NCBI GenBank assembly: GCA_900541245.1
Contig: UQIS01000033.1
Coordinates: 1-29,637 of the forward strand
Direction of reading: 5' to 3'
Source: an uncultured Collinsella sp.
GTDB lineage: Bacteria > Actinomycetota > Coriobacteriia > Coriobacteriales > Coriobacteriaceae
Length of the DNA stretch: 29,637 bases
The notes beneath the pieces were generated by a model. That model did not search any database and was not told where the DNA came from. It saw nothing but the letters and a program-made list of their open reading frames with translations. How positions within the stretch are numbered: the stretch's first letter is position 1; each line of letters begins with the position of its first letter. This document shows positions 15,788-24,565 of the stretch, piece by piece. The position numbers were made by a program, and so were the translations under genes.

Positions 15788-17170
15788 ATGCACAAGGTGT
15801 ATTACCAGCCTGAGGGAATTTGGGTAGGCGACATCATGCCGTACGGCGAGGACGGCACGTTCTATCTCTATCATCAGCGTGACACGCGTAACCCCGAACC
15901 TTTCGGAGAGCCGTTTGGCTGGGCACTCGCTACGACCAAGGATTTCGTCAACTACAAGGACTTTGGCGAGAGCCTTGAGCGTGGCGGCGACGAGGAAGTC
16001 GACCAGTACATTTATGCCGGCACGGTGTTTAAGGTGGGCGACAAGTACCATGCGCTCTACACTGGTTGTAATCGCGATAAGGTCCGCGCGCGCTTGATGA
16101 AGCAGGTTCTTCTTCACGCAACGAGTGACGACGCCGTCAAGTGGGAGAAGAACATCGCCGAGACGCTGCTTCCGCCCCAGGAGGGTTACGATGACCGCAA
16201 CTGGCGCGATCCCTTTGTGCTTTGGGACGAGGAGAACGAGGAGTATATGCTCATCCTCGGAACGCGCGTGGGCGAGGACAAGCGTCTGATGACCGGCCGC
16301 CTGGTCAAGTTCACCTCCAAGGATCTGACCAACTGGGAGTTCCAGGGCGACTGGTGGAACCCGGGCCTGTACACCATGTTTGAGATGCCTGATCTCTTTA
16401 AGATGGGCGACTGGTGGTACCTCGTCTTTTCCGAGTACAGCGACGGCAACAAGACCCGTTACCGCATGTCCAAGTCCATCAACGGTCCTTGGATTACCCC
16501 CGCTGACGACTCCTTCGACGGCCGCGCGTACTACGCCGCTCGCACCGCATTCGATGGCGAGCGCCGCGTTCTCTTTGGTTGGGTCCCGACGCGCGACGAG
16601 GGCGGCGACCCCAGCTCTTACCTGTGGGGTGGTACCTTCATGCCCCTCGAGATCGTCCAGCGCGAGGACGGTTCGCTCGGCACCAAGCTTCCCGAGAGCA
16701 TGCTCGGCGCCTTTGGCGAGGGCAAGGCTGTCGAAGCCTTCGAGCTCTCCTGCGAGTCGGGCAAGGTCGAGCAGGTTTTGTCTGCAGACGCCGGCTCCAC
16801 CTACTTGCTCGATACCGACATTGAGCTCGGCGATAACGCTGCCGGCTTCTCGGTCAAGTTCGCCGAGGACGCCGAGACCGGTCTTGCCTATGAGTTCCGC
16901 GCCAACCTGCGCGAGGGCAAGCTCGAGTTCACGCCGGCTCCCCAGTACCCGTGGTTCCAGGTCAACAACATGGGCCTCGAGCGTCCGTTGTTCTTTAAGG
17001 GCGAGGGCACTCACCATGTGCGTCTGGTCGTCGACGACGACATCGCGACCATCTTTGTCGATGATGTTGCGCTCAACGCTCGCTTCTGCAACAAGCAGGG
17101 CCAGGGTGTGGCGCTTACCGTCACCGACGGTGCGCTCAAGTGCGCAAACGCAACGATCGCGTCTCTGTAG
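15788..17170 (+). CDS. Atypical GH32-family beta-fructosidase-like enzyme
   Basis: A 460-aa protein with the GH32 five-bladed propeller (about residues 1-300) and a C-terminal beta-sandwich (about 310-460). The usual WMNDPNG nucleophile motif is replaced by WVGDIMPY (candidate nucleophile Asp15). WRDPFVLW (Asp141, transition-state stabiliser) and FEMPDLF (Glu199, acid/base, in place of the common ECPD) are kept, so activity is likely but specificity is probably not plain sucrose. There is no signal peptide, so the substrate is cytoplasmic. AAAGGAAG precedes the ATG at 15788. It is the first gene of the operon, before the PTS permease. Candidate substrates are phosphorylated fructosides imported by that permease or short fructo-oligosaccharides; this is inference. 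Confidence 0.8.
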   Translation: MHKVYYQPEGIWVGDIMPYGEDGTFYLYHQRDTRNPEPFGEPFGWALATTKDFVNYKDFGESLERGGDEEVDQYIYAGTVFKVGDKYHALYTGCNRDKVRARLMKQVLLHATSDDAVKWEKNIAETLLPPQEGYDDRNWRDPFVLWDEENEEYMLILGTRVGEDKRLMTGRLVKFTSKDLTNWEFQGDWWNPGLYTMFEMPDLFKMGDWWYLVFSEYSDGNKTRYRMSKSINGPWITPADDSFDGRAYYAARTAFDGERRVLFGWVPTRDEGGDPSSYLWGGTFMPLEIVQREDGSLGTKLPESMLGAFGEGKAVEAFELSCESGKVEQVLSADAGSTYLLDTDIELGDNAAGFSVKFAEDAETGLAYEFRANLREGKLEFTPAPQYPWFQVNNMGLERPLFFKGEGTHHVRLVVDDDIATIFVDDVALNARFCNKQGQGVALTVTDGALKCANATIASL

Positions 17171-17215
17171 CGGCAACGAACCGTTTTATGATTTAGAAAA
17201 GGAATGGAGAGGAAC

Positions 17216-18667
17216 ATGGACTACAAGGCAGTGTCCCAGCAAGTCGTCGACAACGTCGGCGGACTGGAGAACATCGAGGGCGCCACGCATTGCGTGACCC
17301 GTCTGCGTCTGGTACTCAAGGATACGAGCAAGTACAACAAGGCCGAGCTCGAGAACATCGATGGCGTCAAGGGCGTGCTGTACAACAGCGGCCAGCTCAT
17401 GATCATTTTCGGTACCGGTACCGTCAACAAGGTCTTCGATGAGTTTATGGCTCTGACGGGCGTTAAGGAGATCAGCGCTTCCGAGGTCAAGGGCGCCGAG
17501 GCGGACAAGAAAGGCAAGTTCTTCTCGGTCCTCAAGGTATTCTCGGACATCTTTATCCCCATCATTCCCGCTTTCGTCGGCGCTGCTATCATCATCGGCC
17601 TTAAGTCGCTGATCGTTGCCAACGGACTCTTCGGCATGGAGGGCAGCCTTGCCGATCACAGCGAGTTCCTCAAGAACCTCGCAAGCTTCTTTGCCATTAT
17701 AGCCACCACGTTTGACTACCTGCCTGTCCTGGTTATGTACAGCGCGGTGAAGCGTTTTGGCGGTAACCCGATTCTGGGCATCCTCGTCGGTATCGTCATG
17801 GTTCACCCGAGCCTTATGAACCGCAACACGTTCGTTATGGACCCGACGGGTGCTGAGTACTGGAACTTTGGTCCGCTCTCCATTCCCATGGTTGCTTTCC
17901 AGGGCGGCGTGTTCCCTGCAATCCTGACTGCCTGGTTTATGGCCAAGGTCGAAAAGATTGCCCAGAAGTACATCCCCGAGGTCGTTTCGTTCGTCTTTGT
18001 CCCGACCGTTACCCTGATTCTTGCTAACGTCGCCCTGTTCACCGTGTTCGGCCCGCTCGGCAACCTGATCGGCGACGTCCTCGGCGGCGTAATCGATATC
18101 CTGTACAACAGGATGGGCGTCTTTGGTGCCTTTGTCTTCGCCGCGTTCCTGCAGCCGCTTGTCGTTACCGGTACGCATCAGTTCATCCAGGGTATCGAGG
18201 CAAACCTCGTCGCCACGACTGGCTTCAACTACATCCAGGCCATCTGGTCGGTTTCCATTATCGCCCAGGGCGGCGGCGCCATCGGCATGTACCTCATTCA
18301 TAAGAAGCATTCCAAAGAGCGCAACATCTGCATGTCGTCCTTTATTCCGACGCTGGTCGGTATCTCCGAGCCCGCTATCTTCGCTGCAAACATGCGCTAT
18401 TCGATCATTCCGTTCATCTGCGCATGCATCGGTGCAGGCTGCGGCGGTGCCTTCGTGAAGTTCTTTGAGGTGCGCGCTATCGGTCAGGGTCTGACCGGTG
18501 TGCTTGGCCTGCTCATCGTTACGCCCGAGACTCTCGTGTGGTATGTGGCTGGCAATCTCATCGCCTTTATCGTGCCGATCGTCTTGATCTTTGCCTACAA
18601 CAAGGCAAAGGGCGTTCCGACCACCGATGAAGAGGGCGCTGGCGCTGGCTTCGACGTTAGCTTCTAG
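17216..18667 (+). CDS. PTS EIIBC permease, sucrose/beta-glucoside type
   Basis: A 483-aa phosphotransferase permease. The N-terminal EIIB domain (to about residue 90) has the phosphorylated Cys26 in GATHCVTRLRLVL. The EIIC domain from about residue 105 has roughly ten hydrophobic segments, including IIPAFVGAAIIIGL and the conserved GISEPAIF motif. No EIIA domain is present, so a EIIA from elsewhere (glucose type) must donate the phosphate. It should import and phosphorylate sucrose or a related disaccharide at the inner membrane, feeding the two GH32 enzymes on either side. I chose the ATG at 17216, preceded by GGAGAGGA; the ATG at 17204 in the same frame is possible. It starts 45 nt after the first GH32 gene, so the two are cotranscribed. 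Confidence 0.92.
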   Translation: MDYKAVSQQVVDNVGGLENIEGATHCVTRLRLVLKDTSKYNKAELENIDGVKGVLYNSGQLMIIFGTGTVNKVFDEFMALTGVKEISASEVKGAEADKKGKFFSVLKVFSDIFIPIIPAFVGAAIIIGLKSLIVANGLFGMEGSLADHSEFLKNLASFFAIIATTFDYLPVLVMYSAVKRFGGNPILGILVGIVMVHPSLMNRNTFVMDPTGAEYWNFGPLSIPMVAFQGGVFPAILTAWFMAKVEKIAQKYIPEVVSFVFVPTVTLILANVALFTVFGPLGNLIGDVLGGVIDILYNRMGVFGAFVFAAFLQPLVVTGTHQFIQGIEANLVATTGFNYIQAIWSVSIIAQGGGAIGMYLIHKKHSKERNICMSSFIPTLVGISEPAIFAANMRYSIIPFICACIGAGCGGAFVKFFEVRAIGQGLTGVLGLLIVTPETLVWYVAGNLIAFIVPIVLIFAYNKAKGVPTTDEEGAGAGFDVSF

Positions 18668-18706
18668 TTGAGCCGTTCAGCGTAATATGCGGATAAGTCC
18701 ATTTGA

Positions 18707-18744
18707 GGAAGGGCGTTCGGCTCGTGCGAGTCGAGCGTCCTTCC
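18707..18744 (+). promoter_or_regulatory. Intercistronic hairpin between PTS and scrB
   Basis: 17 bp with three G-U pairs and a GTGC loop (18707-18723 with 18728-18744). The wobbles pair only on the plus-strand RNA, which supports a role in the operon mRNA. It has no T-tract. It may partially terminate or protect the upstream message. Confidence 0.55.
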
Positions 18745-18768
18745 CCATAGACGAGAAAGTCAACGGCG

Positions 18769-20211
18769 ATGTTTAATCAAAAAAATAAGGTGACACGCGC
18801 GGACTATGAGCAGTGGCGTGCCGGACAGGATGAGACGGCGGGTCGCATCGCGTCCGACCCCGATAGGCTCCTGTTCCATGTGGAGCCTGAGCTTGGCTGG
18901 CTCAACGACCCCAACGGTTTGGTGCAGATTGGTGATACGTATCACATCTATCATCAATACGATCCGTTCGATGCTGCGCATGGCGGTCCAGTGCTTTGGA
19001 ACCATCTGACGACAAAGGATTTTGTGACGTACGAGAATCACGGCCCCGCGCTGTTCCCCGATTCCGATTTGGATTCGAACGGAGCGTATTCTGGTTCTGC
19101 CTTTGTACGCGATGGCAAGATTCACTACTTCTATACCGGCAACGTCAAGCATTTTGACCGCGATGATTACGACTACGTGTTGACGGGCCGTGAGCAAAAC
19201 CAGATTCATATGGTTGCCGAGAATCCCGACGAATTGGGCGAGAAGTGCATAGCTGTTGGACCGGTCGATTACCCCGACGATATCGGTACGCACGTGCGCG
19301 ACCCCAAGATCCTTGAACACGACGGTATCTACTACATGGTTCTGGGCGCTCGTACGAAAGACGATCGCGGCTGCGTGCTTGTCTATACCTCGCGCGATCT
19401 AGAGGACTGGAACTATGCGACGCGTATTGAGCTGGGCGAGAAGTTTGGCTTTATGTGGGAGTGCCCCGATCTGTTTGAGCTCGATGGTGAGCTTGTTCTC
19501 GTTTGCTGTCCGCAGGGTGTGCCTGCCGATGGTTGGCGTTACCGCAATCCGCATCAGTGCGTGTGGTTCCCCATCGAGGCCGATTGGGAGGCGCCGAGCT
19601 TTAGAATCATCGGGCAGGGCATGCCCCCGATGGTCGATGCCGGTTTTGATTTCTATGCTCCGCAGTCCTTTGAGGATGCTGCAGGCCGGCGTTTGATGAT
19701 CGGATGGTCGGGTTGCCCCGATGCGACGGCAGAAAACCCGACGGTTGCGCGTGGGTGGCAGTGCGCGTTGACGGTGCCGCGAGAGCTGAGCATGCGCGAT
19801 GGTAAGCTCTGCCAGCAGCCGGTCCACGAGATTGAGAGGATGCGCGGCGACTGCGTTCGCGCGACAGGCGGTGAAACCGTTGAGAAGCCGGGCCGCCTGT
19901 TTGATCTTGTGGTTTCCTGTGAGGGCGCCAAGATGGTCGAGCTCGAGATTCGCAAGGGTGTCTTTGTGCGCTATGCGGACGGGATGCTTTCCCTCGACAT
20001 GGGTGACGAAGGCTATGGGCGCGACCAGAGGTCGATCGAGCTCAGTGAGCTTCGCGACCTGCGCGTGCTTTCGGACACTACGATGGTCGAGATTTTTGCA
20101 AATGGCGGCGAGGCGGCACTTACGAGCCGTACCTATTCGCCGGCAGTTCCGGCGATGGAGCTGCACGCCGAGGGTGCGGCATCGATGAATTTCTACCGCC
20201 TCGCGCATTAA
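18769..20211 (+). CDS. scrB: Sucrose-6-phosphate hydrolase (GH32)
   Basis: A 480-aa cytoplasmic GH32 enzyme that splits sucrose-6-phosphate into glucose-6-phosphate and fructose. All catalytic motifs are canonical: GWLNDPNG (nucleophile Asp47), HVRDPKI (Asp178) and MWECPDLF (acid/base Glu231). HHQYDP-like and SGSAF elements are also present, and a C-terminal sandwich domain follows about residue 350. No signal peptide. It is the third gene of the LacI-controlled operon, 101 nt after the PTS gene and behind a stable hairpin. Its Shine-Dalgarno is weak and its codon use less biased than the two genes before it, so it may be made at lower level. No fructokinase gene follows. The hydrolase fold is certain; the exact substrate is inferred from the PTS. 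Confidence 0.92.
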   Translation: MFNQKNKVTRADYEQWRAGQDETAGRIASDPDRLLFHVEPELGWLNDPNGLVQIGDTYHIYHQYDPFDAAHGGPVLWNHLTTKDFVTYENHGPALFPDSDLDSNGAYSGSAFVRDGKIHYFYTGNVKHFDRDDYDYVLTGREQNQIHMVAENPDELGEKCIAVGPVDYPDDIGTHVRDPKILEHDGIYYMVLGARTKDDRGCVLVYTSRDLEDWNYATRIELGEKFGFMWECPDLFELDGELVLVCCPQGVPADGWRYRNPHQCVWFPIEADWEAPSFRIIGQGMPPMVDAGFDFYAPQSFEDAAGRRLMIGWSGCPDATAENPTVARGWQCALTVPRELSMRDGKLCQQPVHEIERMRGDCVRATGGETVEKPGRLFDLVVSCEGAKMVELEIRKGVFVRYADGMLSLDMGDEGYGRDQRSIELSELRDLRVLSDTTMVEIFANGGEAALTSRTYSPAVPAMELHAEGAASMNFYRLAH

Positions 20212-20486
20212 CCGTGTGTGGAGCACGATTGGACTTGCTGGGCGGAATGTGTCGCAGTTGCCGCAGCGAACTACCGTTTATCGCGTATAGCTACCGTTTG
20301 CGGAATAAGTAACACTCCTTAATAAACCGTGTAGAATCTCAGATAAGCACGGGGTTTTCCAGGGAGACGCTGTCCTTTGTTGTGTGCAAGGGGCGGCGTC
20401 GCTTTGGCGCTTAGATGCCGTTGTGCAACAGCGCGGCGCGCGTGTCATGTATTGAAAAGCCAATGTCGAGATGGGTCGTGATAATA

Positions 20487-21341
20487 ATGGGCAAGTACGT
20501 AATCGTAGTTGAGTCTGGTTCGGATGTGACGCCGGAGCTCTGCGAGCGCTACGGCATCGTGCGCGTGCCCATGCATGTCACGATTGCTGACGAGACCGTT
20601 GAGGATGGTTCAATCGATCCGCTCGAGATTTATTCGCGCTGCAACGAGTTTGGCGTAATGCCCAAGACCAGTGGCTGCGCGCCTGCGGATTTTGCGCACG
20701 TATATGACCGTATCCATGCCGAGCAGCCCGATGCGACCATTTTGCATCTTGCGTATTCCGAGGCCACGACTTGCTCGCATCAGTCCTCCAAGATTGCAGC
20801 TAAGGGCCGCGACTACGTCTTCTCCATGGATACGCGTTTTGTCTCGGTGGGCCAGTCGCTTGTTGCCGTCGAGACCGCCAAATACATCGAGGCTCACCCC
20901 GATGCCATCGTCGACGAAATTTTCGCCTTCACCAATTCGGTGATGGATCGCGTGCTGTTGGGCTTTGTTCCTACCGACCTAGCCTTCCTTAAGGCGGGCG
21001 GTCGTCTGTCCAACGTGGCATTCCTTGGCGCCCACCTGCTCAAGATTAAGCCCTGCATTGAGGTGACGGGCGGTAAGTTTGTGGCGACCAAGAAGTTCCG
21101 CGGCTCTATGCTCAAGTGCGCCCGCGCCTTTATTGATCACATGGTTGCCAAGGGCGAGATTGACTACTCGCACATTGGCCTGGCGTATTCGGTAGGTCTT
21201 TCCGAGGAGCTGCGCGACGACATGGAAGTCTATGCGCACGACCTGGGCTTTAAGGACATTACCTGGACTCAGGTCGGCGGCGTCATCTCGAGCCATTGCG
21301 GCCCGACCGCCTTCGGCGCGGTGCTCACGCTCAAGGCGTAA
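20487..21341 (+). CDS. DegV family (fatty-acid-binding) protein
   Basis: A 284-aa DegV/FakB-like protein. The start KYVIVVESGSDVTPELCERYGI is the typical DegV opening, and PKTSGCAPADFAHVY, FVPTDLAFLKAGGRLSN and SSHCGPTAFGAV are conserved family segments. Such proteins bind a single fatty acid, and FakB members present it to the kinase FakA for incorporation into phospholipid. The usual SSxLSGTY lid motif is altered here (YSEATTCSHQSS). ATG at 20487 gives the family-typical N-terminus; the in-frame ATG at 20463 adds eight residues. It stands alone, and no fakA is nearby. The preceding 275 nt hold two short direct repeats (CTACCGTTT) and weak hairpins but no gene. Confidence 0.88.
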   Translation: MGKYVIVVESGSDVTPELCERYGIVRVPMHVTIADETVEDGSIDPLEIYSRCNEFGVMPKTSGCAPADFAHVYDRIHAEQPDATILHLAYSEATTCSHQSSKIAAKGRDYVFSMDTRFVSVGQSLVAVETAKYIEAHPDAIVDEIFAFTNSVMDRVLLGFVPTDLAFLKAGGRLSNVAFLGAHLLKIKPCIEVTGGKFVATKKFRGSMLKCARAFIDHMVAKGEIDYSHIGLAYSVGLSEELRDDMEVYAHDLGFKDITWTQVGGVISSHCGPTAFGAVLTLKA

Positions 21342-21372
21342 GGCCTGGTGTCTATCGATATCTATTGCCTCG

Positions 21373-21409
21373 GCGGCGGGTGGGTTGTGACAACCTTCCC
21401 GCCGCTTTT
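21373..21409 (+). terminator. Rho-independent terminator after degV
   Basis: GCGGCGGG (21373-21380) pairs with CCCGCCGC (21398-21405), with an inner GGTTGT-type pairing, followed by TTTT. It lies 31 nt after the stop codon. Confidence 0.75.
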
Positions 21410-21451
21410 GTGTGGGGCCAAATAGAACAACCCAATTGACCACTAAACCGT

Positions 21452-21479
21452 TTCACCATCATGCGTATGGGCTAGAATG
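21452..21479 (+). promoter_or_regulatory. Possible pflA promoter
   Basis: TTTCAC (21452-21457) and TAGAAT (21474-21479) are separated by 16 bp, about 50 nt upstream of the chosen start. The -10 box is convincing and the -35 box weak. Confidence 0.35.
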
Positions 21480-21527
21480 GCTCTGGCATTTATGTAACTA
21501 AAACCAATGAGAGGCAAGGTAGCGGGA

Positions 21528-22346
21528 ATGGCTGAGATGACGCTCGAGGGTGTGGACGCTCGTCCCGAGGACTCCGCGTTTGCCCTGGGCCGCGTACATT
21601 CGATTGAAACGATGGGTACGGTCGACGGACCCGGCATCCGCTTCGTAGTGTTTGTCCAAGGCTGTCCCATGCGCTGCGCGTATTGTCACAATCCCGATAC
21701 CTGGTCGGTCAACGGCGGCACGATGGTGACCGTCGAGCACCTCATGGACGAGTTCCAGAGTAACCACGAGTTCTATCGCAGCGGTGGCATTACGGTGTCC
21801 GGTGGCGAGCCGCTTCTGCAGCCCGAGTTTTTGGCCGACCTGTTCCGCGCAATGCACAGCAACCCCGATGGTCGTGTACATACCTGCCTAGATAGCTGTG
21901 GCTACGCCTTCGACCCCCAGCATCCCGAGAAGTTCGATGCCGTGCTCAACGAGACCGACATGGTGCTGCTCGATATTAAGCATGCCGACCCGGTCGAGCA
22001 TAAAAAGCTGACCGGTTGTGATCCCGCACGCATCCTGGCGTTTGGCGATGAGCTTGCACGTCGCAAGATCAAGGTCGTTATCCGTCACGTGGTGGTGCCG
22101 GGCATTACCGACACGGTGGAGGAGTGCGAGAAGCTCGGTCGCCTCATCGCTCCATGGCACAACGTGGTGGGCCTGGAAATGCTGCCGTATCACACCATGG
22201 GTGTCGTCAAGTACGAGCAACTGGGCATTCCCTATAAGCTCGAGGGCGTGCCGCAGATGGATACCGCGCGCATGCCCGAGCTGCGCAACGCCGTCATGAC
22301 GGGCATGAAAAAGCGCCGCGCCGAACTCAAAAACGCCATCGGCTAG
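21528..22346 (+). CDS. pflA: Pyruvate formate-lyase activating enzyme (radical SAM)
   Basis: A 272-aa radical SAM enzyme that abstracts hydrogen from the PFL glycine. The iron-sulphur motif CPMRCAYC (Cys46, Cys50, Cys53) is followed by HNPDTW. VDGPGIRFVVFVQGC before it, and GGITVSGGEPLLQPEF and YHTMGVVKYEQLGIPY after it, are strongly PflA-like. Its target here is presumably the separate 83-aa radical subunit at 13930, so this activase must recognise a domain not covalently joined to the PFL body. The N-terminus is uncertain: ATG 21528 is preferred (GCGGGA and an upstream AAGG), 21507 and 21537 are in frame. It lies 7 kb from the pfl genes, as a single gene after degV. Confidence 0.93.
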   Translation: MAEMTLEGVDARPEDSAFALGRVHSIETMGTVDGPGIRFVVFVQGCPMRCAYCHNPDTWSVNGGTMVTVEHLMDEFQSNHEFYRSGGITVSGGEPLLQPEFLADLFRAMHSNPDGRVHTCLDSCGYAFDPQHPEKFDAVLNETDMVLLDIKHADPVEHKKLTGCDPARILAFGDELARRKIKVVIRHVVVPGITDTVEECEKLGRLIAPWHNVVGLEMLPYHTMGVVKYEQLGIPYKLEGVPQMDTARMPELRNAVMTGMKKRRAELKNAIG

Positions 22347-22368
22347 CGAGCCATTTTCGCTCCCCAAA

Positions 22369-22401
22369 GGCACTCATTGGGGACAGACTTAAATGAGTGC
22401 C
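22369..22401. repeat. Palindromic hairpin with conserved 13-nt loop, copy C
   Basis: GGCACTCATT (22369-22378) and AATGAGTGCC (22392-22401) form a perfect 10-bp stem around GGGGACAGACTTA. The loop is nearly that of the hairpins at 4698 and 6090 while the stems differ, including compensatory changes (TCATT..AATGA here, TCGTT..AACGA at 4698). It lies 22 nt after the pflA stop; no T-tract follows. Confidence 0.5.
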
Positions 22402-22545
22402 CCTGGGCACCTAGTTGATTGCTAAAGAGCCCCGTCCTTAAAAGACTGCTCTCTGGGTTGCGGTGAGATGCGCAACAGAATCGTGCCATTTGGATAAATA
22501 CGCTTGTGGTTTCTTTAAAGACACCTTAAACGCCGCTGAATATCT

Positions 22546-22573
22546 TTGGAAAGAAATGCCTGCTCGGTATCAT
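22546..22573 (+). promoter_or_regulatory. Probable promoter of the serine hydrolase gene
   Basis: TTGGAA (22546-22551), a 16-bp spacer and TATCAT (22568-22573) lie about 40 nt before the GTG start. Confidence 0.45.
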
Positions 22574-22610
22574 GCTGCTCGTATATAAACGGTAGCAGTC
22601 AGGAGACCAC

Positions 22611-23708
22611 GTGCGAAACATCGCATCGCGGGATGAGTATGTGCCGCAGCATAGCAGCAGATATGAGACGAAGGGCACGTCTTCGCGTGGCCTTGCCGAC
22701 GCTCGCATCCGCGTGAGGAAGATTGCCGCCATTGGGATGCTAACGTCGGCGGTTATTATCCTCGGAATTACCGCCAAAACCTACGCATCGGAGCGAATGG
22801 CACACTCAGATGCGTCAACGGTACAGCTGCAAAACGAAAAGGTTTCAAAGTCCAAAGCGTCGGCAGATCTCAAGACGAGACTTTCGAAGGCGGACTTCAA
22901 CGATATCCCTTCGAGTGATACCGTTCAGACCTTCTCGTTGGTGGATAAGAAGATTCCTACCTTGGAGGATGAGAGCCTTGCTTCGCTCCAGGATGCCCTG
23001 AGCCGGGTGCAGGAGCTGGGTGAAGTGGGCGTAGTGTTCTACGACCTATCGAGCGGTAGAGGCGTGACGTATAACGCCGATGTCGAGGTGTATGGAGCGA
23101 GCAGTTACAAGGCGCTGTATGCGCTCTATATTTGCGAGACGTTGGTCGAATCGGGTCAGGTGTCGCTCGATTGGCCTTTAGCCACGTATGGTGGCTACAA
23201 CATGGGTTGGCAGACGGTACGCGACTTGATCGAGGCTGCGGTCGTTTATTCAGACAACGATTCGTTTATTGCGTTACGTGCGGCGTTTGACCGTGTCGGT
23301 TACGAGGATTGGATTGTCGGTCTTGGCATCGATTACGATACGGCACTGGATCCGATGAGTGATTTTCCGACCTACTGCCCGCGCACTTCTGCGAGGTTAT
23401 GGCGTGAGATGAGCGAGTATCTGAGCATGGATACCGAGACTTCACAGTGGTTGTCGGGCCTTCTGGCATCAACATCGCGCTCGTTTATTCGCGATGGCAT
23501 TGCGGACGAGCAGGTTTTGGTGCGCAACAAGGCAGGCTGGATTAGCGAGGATGGTTACTATTCGACATGCGATGCAGGCCTCATCGACATCGATGGCCGT
23601 ACCTATGTCATGAGCGTCATGACATCGATGCCATGGAGTGACCGTTCGAGCGAGGTTACGGCCGCGATTGCAAAGGCTCTGTTTGATACGCGAGCTGCAT
23701 TGGCTTAG
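22611..23708 (+). CDS. Membrane-anchored class A beta-lactamase-like serine hydrolase
   Basis: A 365-aa protein. Residues 37-57 form a single N-terminal membrane segment (IAAIGMLTSAVIILGITAK) preceded by a basic cytoplasmic tail; the rest should be outside the cell. Catalytic landmarks of the penicillin-recognising fold are an SxxK at Ser164-Lys167 (GASSYKAL), SDN at 214-216 (VVYSDNDSF) and a KAG in place of KTG (RNKAGWI) near the C-terminus. The family includes class A beta-lactamases and PBP-related enzymes of unknown target. Without a visible Omega-loop ExxLN, true antibiotic hydrolysis is doubtful. A peptidoglycan-related role is equally possible. It starts with GTG at 22611, preceded by AGGAG. 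It is a single gene. Confidence 0.85.
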   Translation: MRNIASRDEYVPQHSSRYETKGTSSRGLADARIRVRKIAAIGMLTSAVIILGITAKTYASERMAHSDASTVQLQNEKVSKSKASADLKTRLSKADFNDIPSSDTVQTFSLVDKKIPTLEDESLASLQDALSRVQELGEVGVVFYDLSSGRGVTYNADVEVYGASSYKALYALYICETLVESGQVSLDWPLATYGGYNMGWQTVRDLIEAAVVYSDNDSFIALRAAFDRVGYEDWIVGLGIDYDTALDPMSDFPTYCPRTSARLWREMSEYLSMDTETSQWLSGLLASTSRSFIRDGIADEQVLVRNKAGWISEDGYYSTCDAGLIDIDGRTYVMSVMTSMPWSDRSSEVTAAIAKALFDTRAALA

Positions 23709-23786
23709 CGTGTTCGTTTGGCGAGATCAAACAAAATGCTGGTACCATACCTTGGTTGAGAATTTCGTATAGGTTTGGGGAATGGT

Positions 23787-24527
23787 ATGGCTACCATCGC
23801 GATTATCGGTGCGCTCGAAAAAGAGATCATGCAGATTAAAGAAGAGCTGAGCGACGTTTGCGAGGCACGGGAGGCAGGCTTGACCGTTGTGAGCGGTGAG
23901 CTCGACGGCCTGACAGTTGTCGCCACAACGGCGGGCATGGGCACGGTGAACGCTGCCGCTGCAACACAGCACCTCATTAGCAAGTATGCTCCGCAGGCTG
24001 TTGTGTTTTCGGGCATTGCGGGCGGTTTGAACCCCAAGCTCCATATCGACGACGTGGTCATTGGCAAACGCCTACGCTATCTGGATACCGATACCGCGCT
24101 TATCGCCGAGTCCGCACCGGGGCTCGAGGAGTTTGGCTCGACGCCCGCGCTGGTCGATATTGCCGCCGACGTGCTTGCTGAGCGTGGGTTTGTTGACGCT
24201 TCGAAAAATGCAGTCGCTTCGAACGAGGGCACCAAGCAGTTCCTGGTCGGCACGATTGCCACGGGTAACCGCTTTGTGACGGGCGCCACCATGCGCAACG
24301 ACGCTATCGAGGCGACGCATGCCGATTGTGTCGGCATGGAGGGCGCGGCAATTGCCCATGTCGCAACCAAAAATGGTGTCGATTGCCTGGTGTTGCGCGC
24401 TATCAGCGATAATTGTGACGAGGCGTACGATGCAATTTGCGAGCGAGAGTTCGATCTGTTCGAGTACGCGCGTGTCGCAAGTGACATTACGCTCGATATC
24501 GTCCGCCGCATTGCCGCTGCGCAATAG
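23787..24527 (+). CDS. mtnN: 5'-methylthioadenosine/S-adenosylhomocysteine nucleosidase
   Basis: A 246-aa nucleosidase of the purine phosphorylase superfamily. It removes adenine from methylthioadenosine, S-adenosylhomocysteine and 5'-deoxyadenosine, the latter a by-product of radical SAM enzymes such as PflA nearby. Family features are MATIAIIGALEKEI (Glu11), VFSGIAGGLNPKLHIDDVVIG, a FVTGATMRN segment, VGMEGAAIAHVA (substrate Glu) and LRAISDNCDE (catalytic Asp). ATG 23787 follows GGGGAA; the TTG at 23775 would add four residues. It lies close behind the serine hydrolase and 38 nt before engB, so mtnN and engB are probably cotranscribed. Confidence 0.93.
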   Translation: MATIAIIGALEKEIMQIKEELSDVCEAREAGLTVVSGELDGLTVVATTAGMGTVNAAAATQHLISKYAPQAVVFSGIAGGLNPKLHIDDVVIGKRLRYLDTDTALIAESAPGLEEFGSTPALVDIAADVLAERGFVDASKNAVASNEGTKQFLVGTIATGNRFVTGATMRNDAIEATHADCVGMEGAAIAHVATKNGVDCLVLRAISDNCDEAYDAICEREFDLFEYARVASDITLDIVRRIAAAQ

Positions 24528-24565
24528 CGCGTCTATTTGTAAGAACCTACGACCAAGGAGTGTCC

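Noticed and set aside
15629..17176. 515-codon open frame antisense to the first GH32 gene
   Set aside because: No domain, and the sense strand encodes a clear GH32 enzyme.
20212..20486. Small RNA or short gene upstream of degV
   Set aside because: Only weak hairpins and short CTACCGTTT repeats; no convincing frame, promoter or terminator set.
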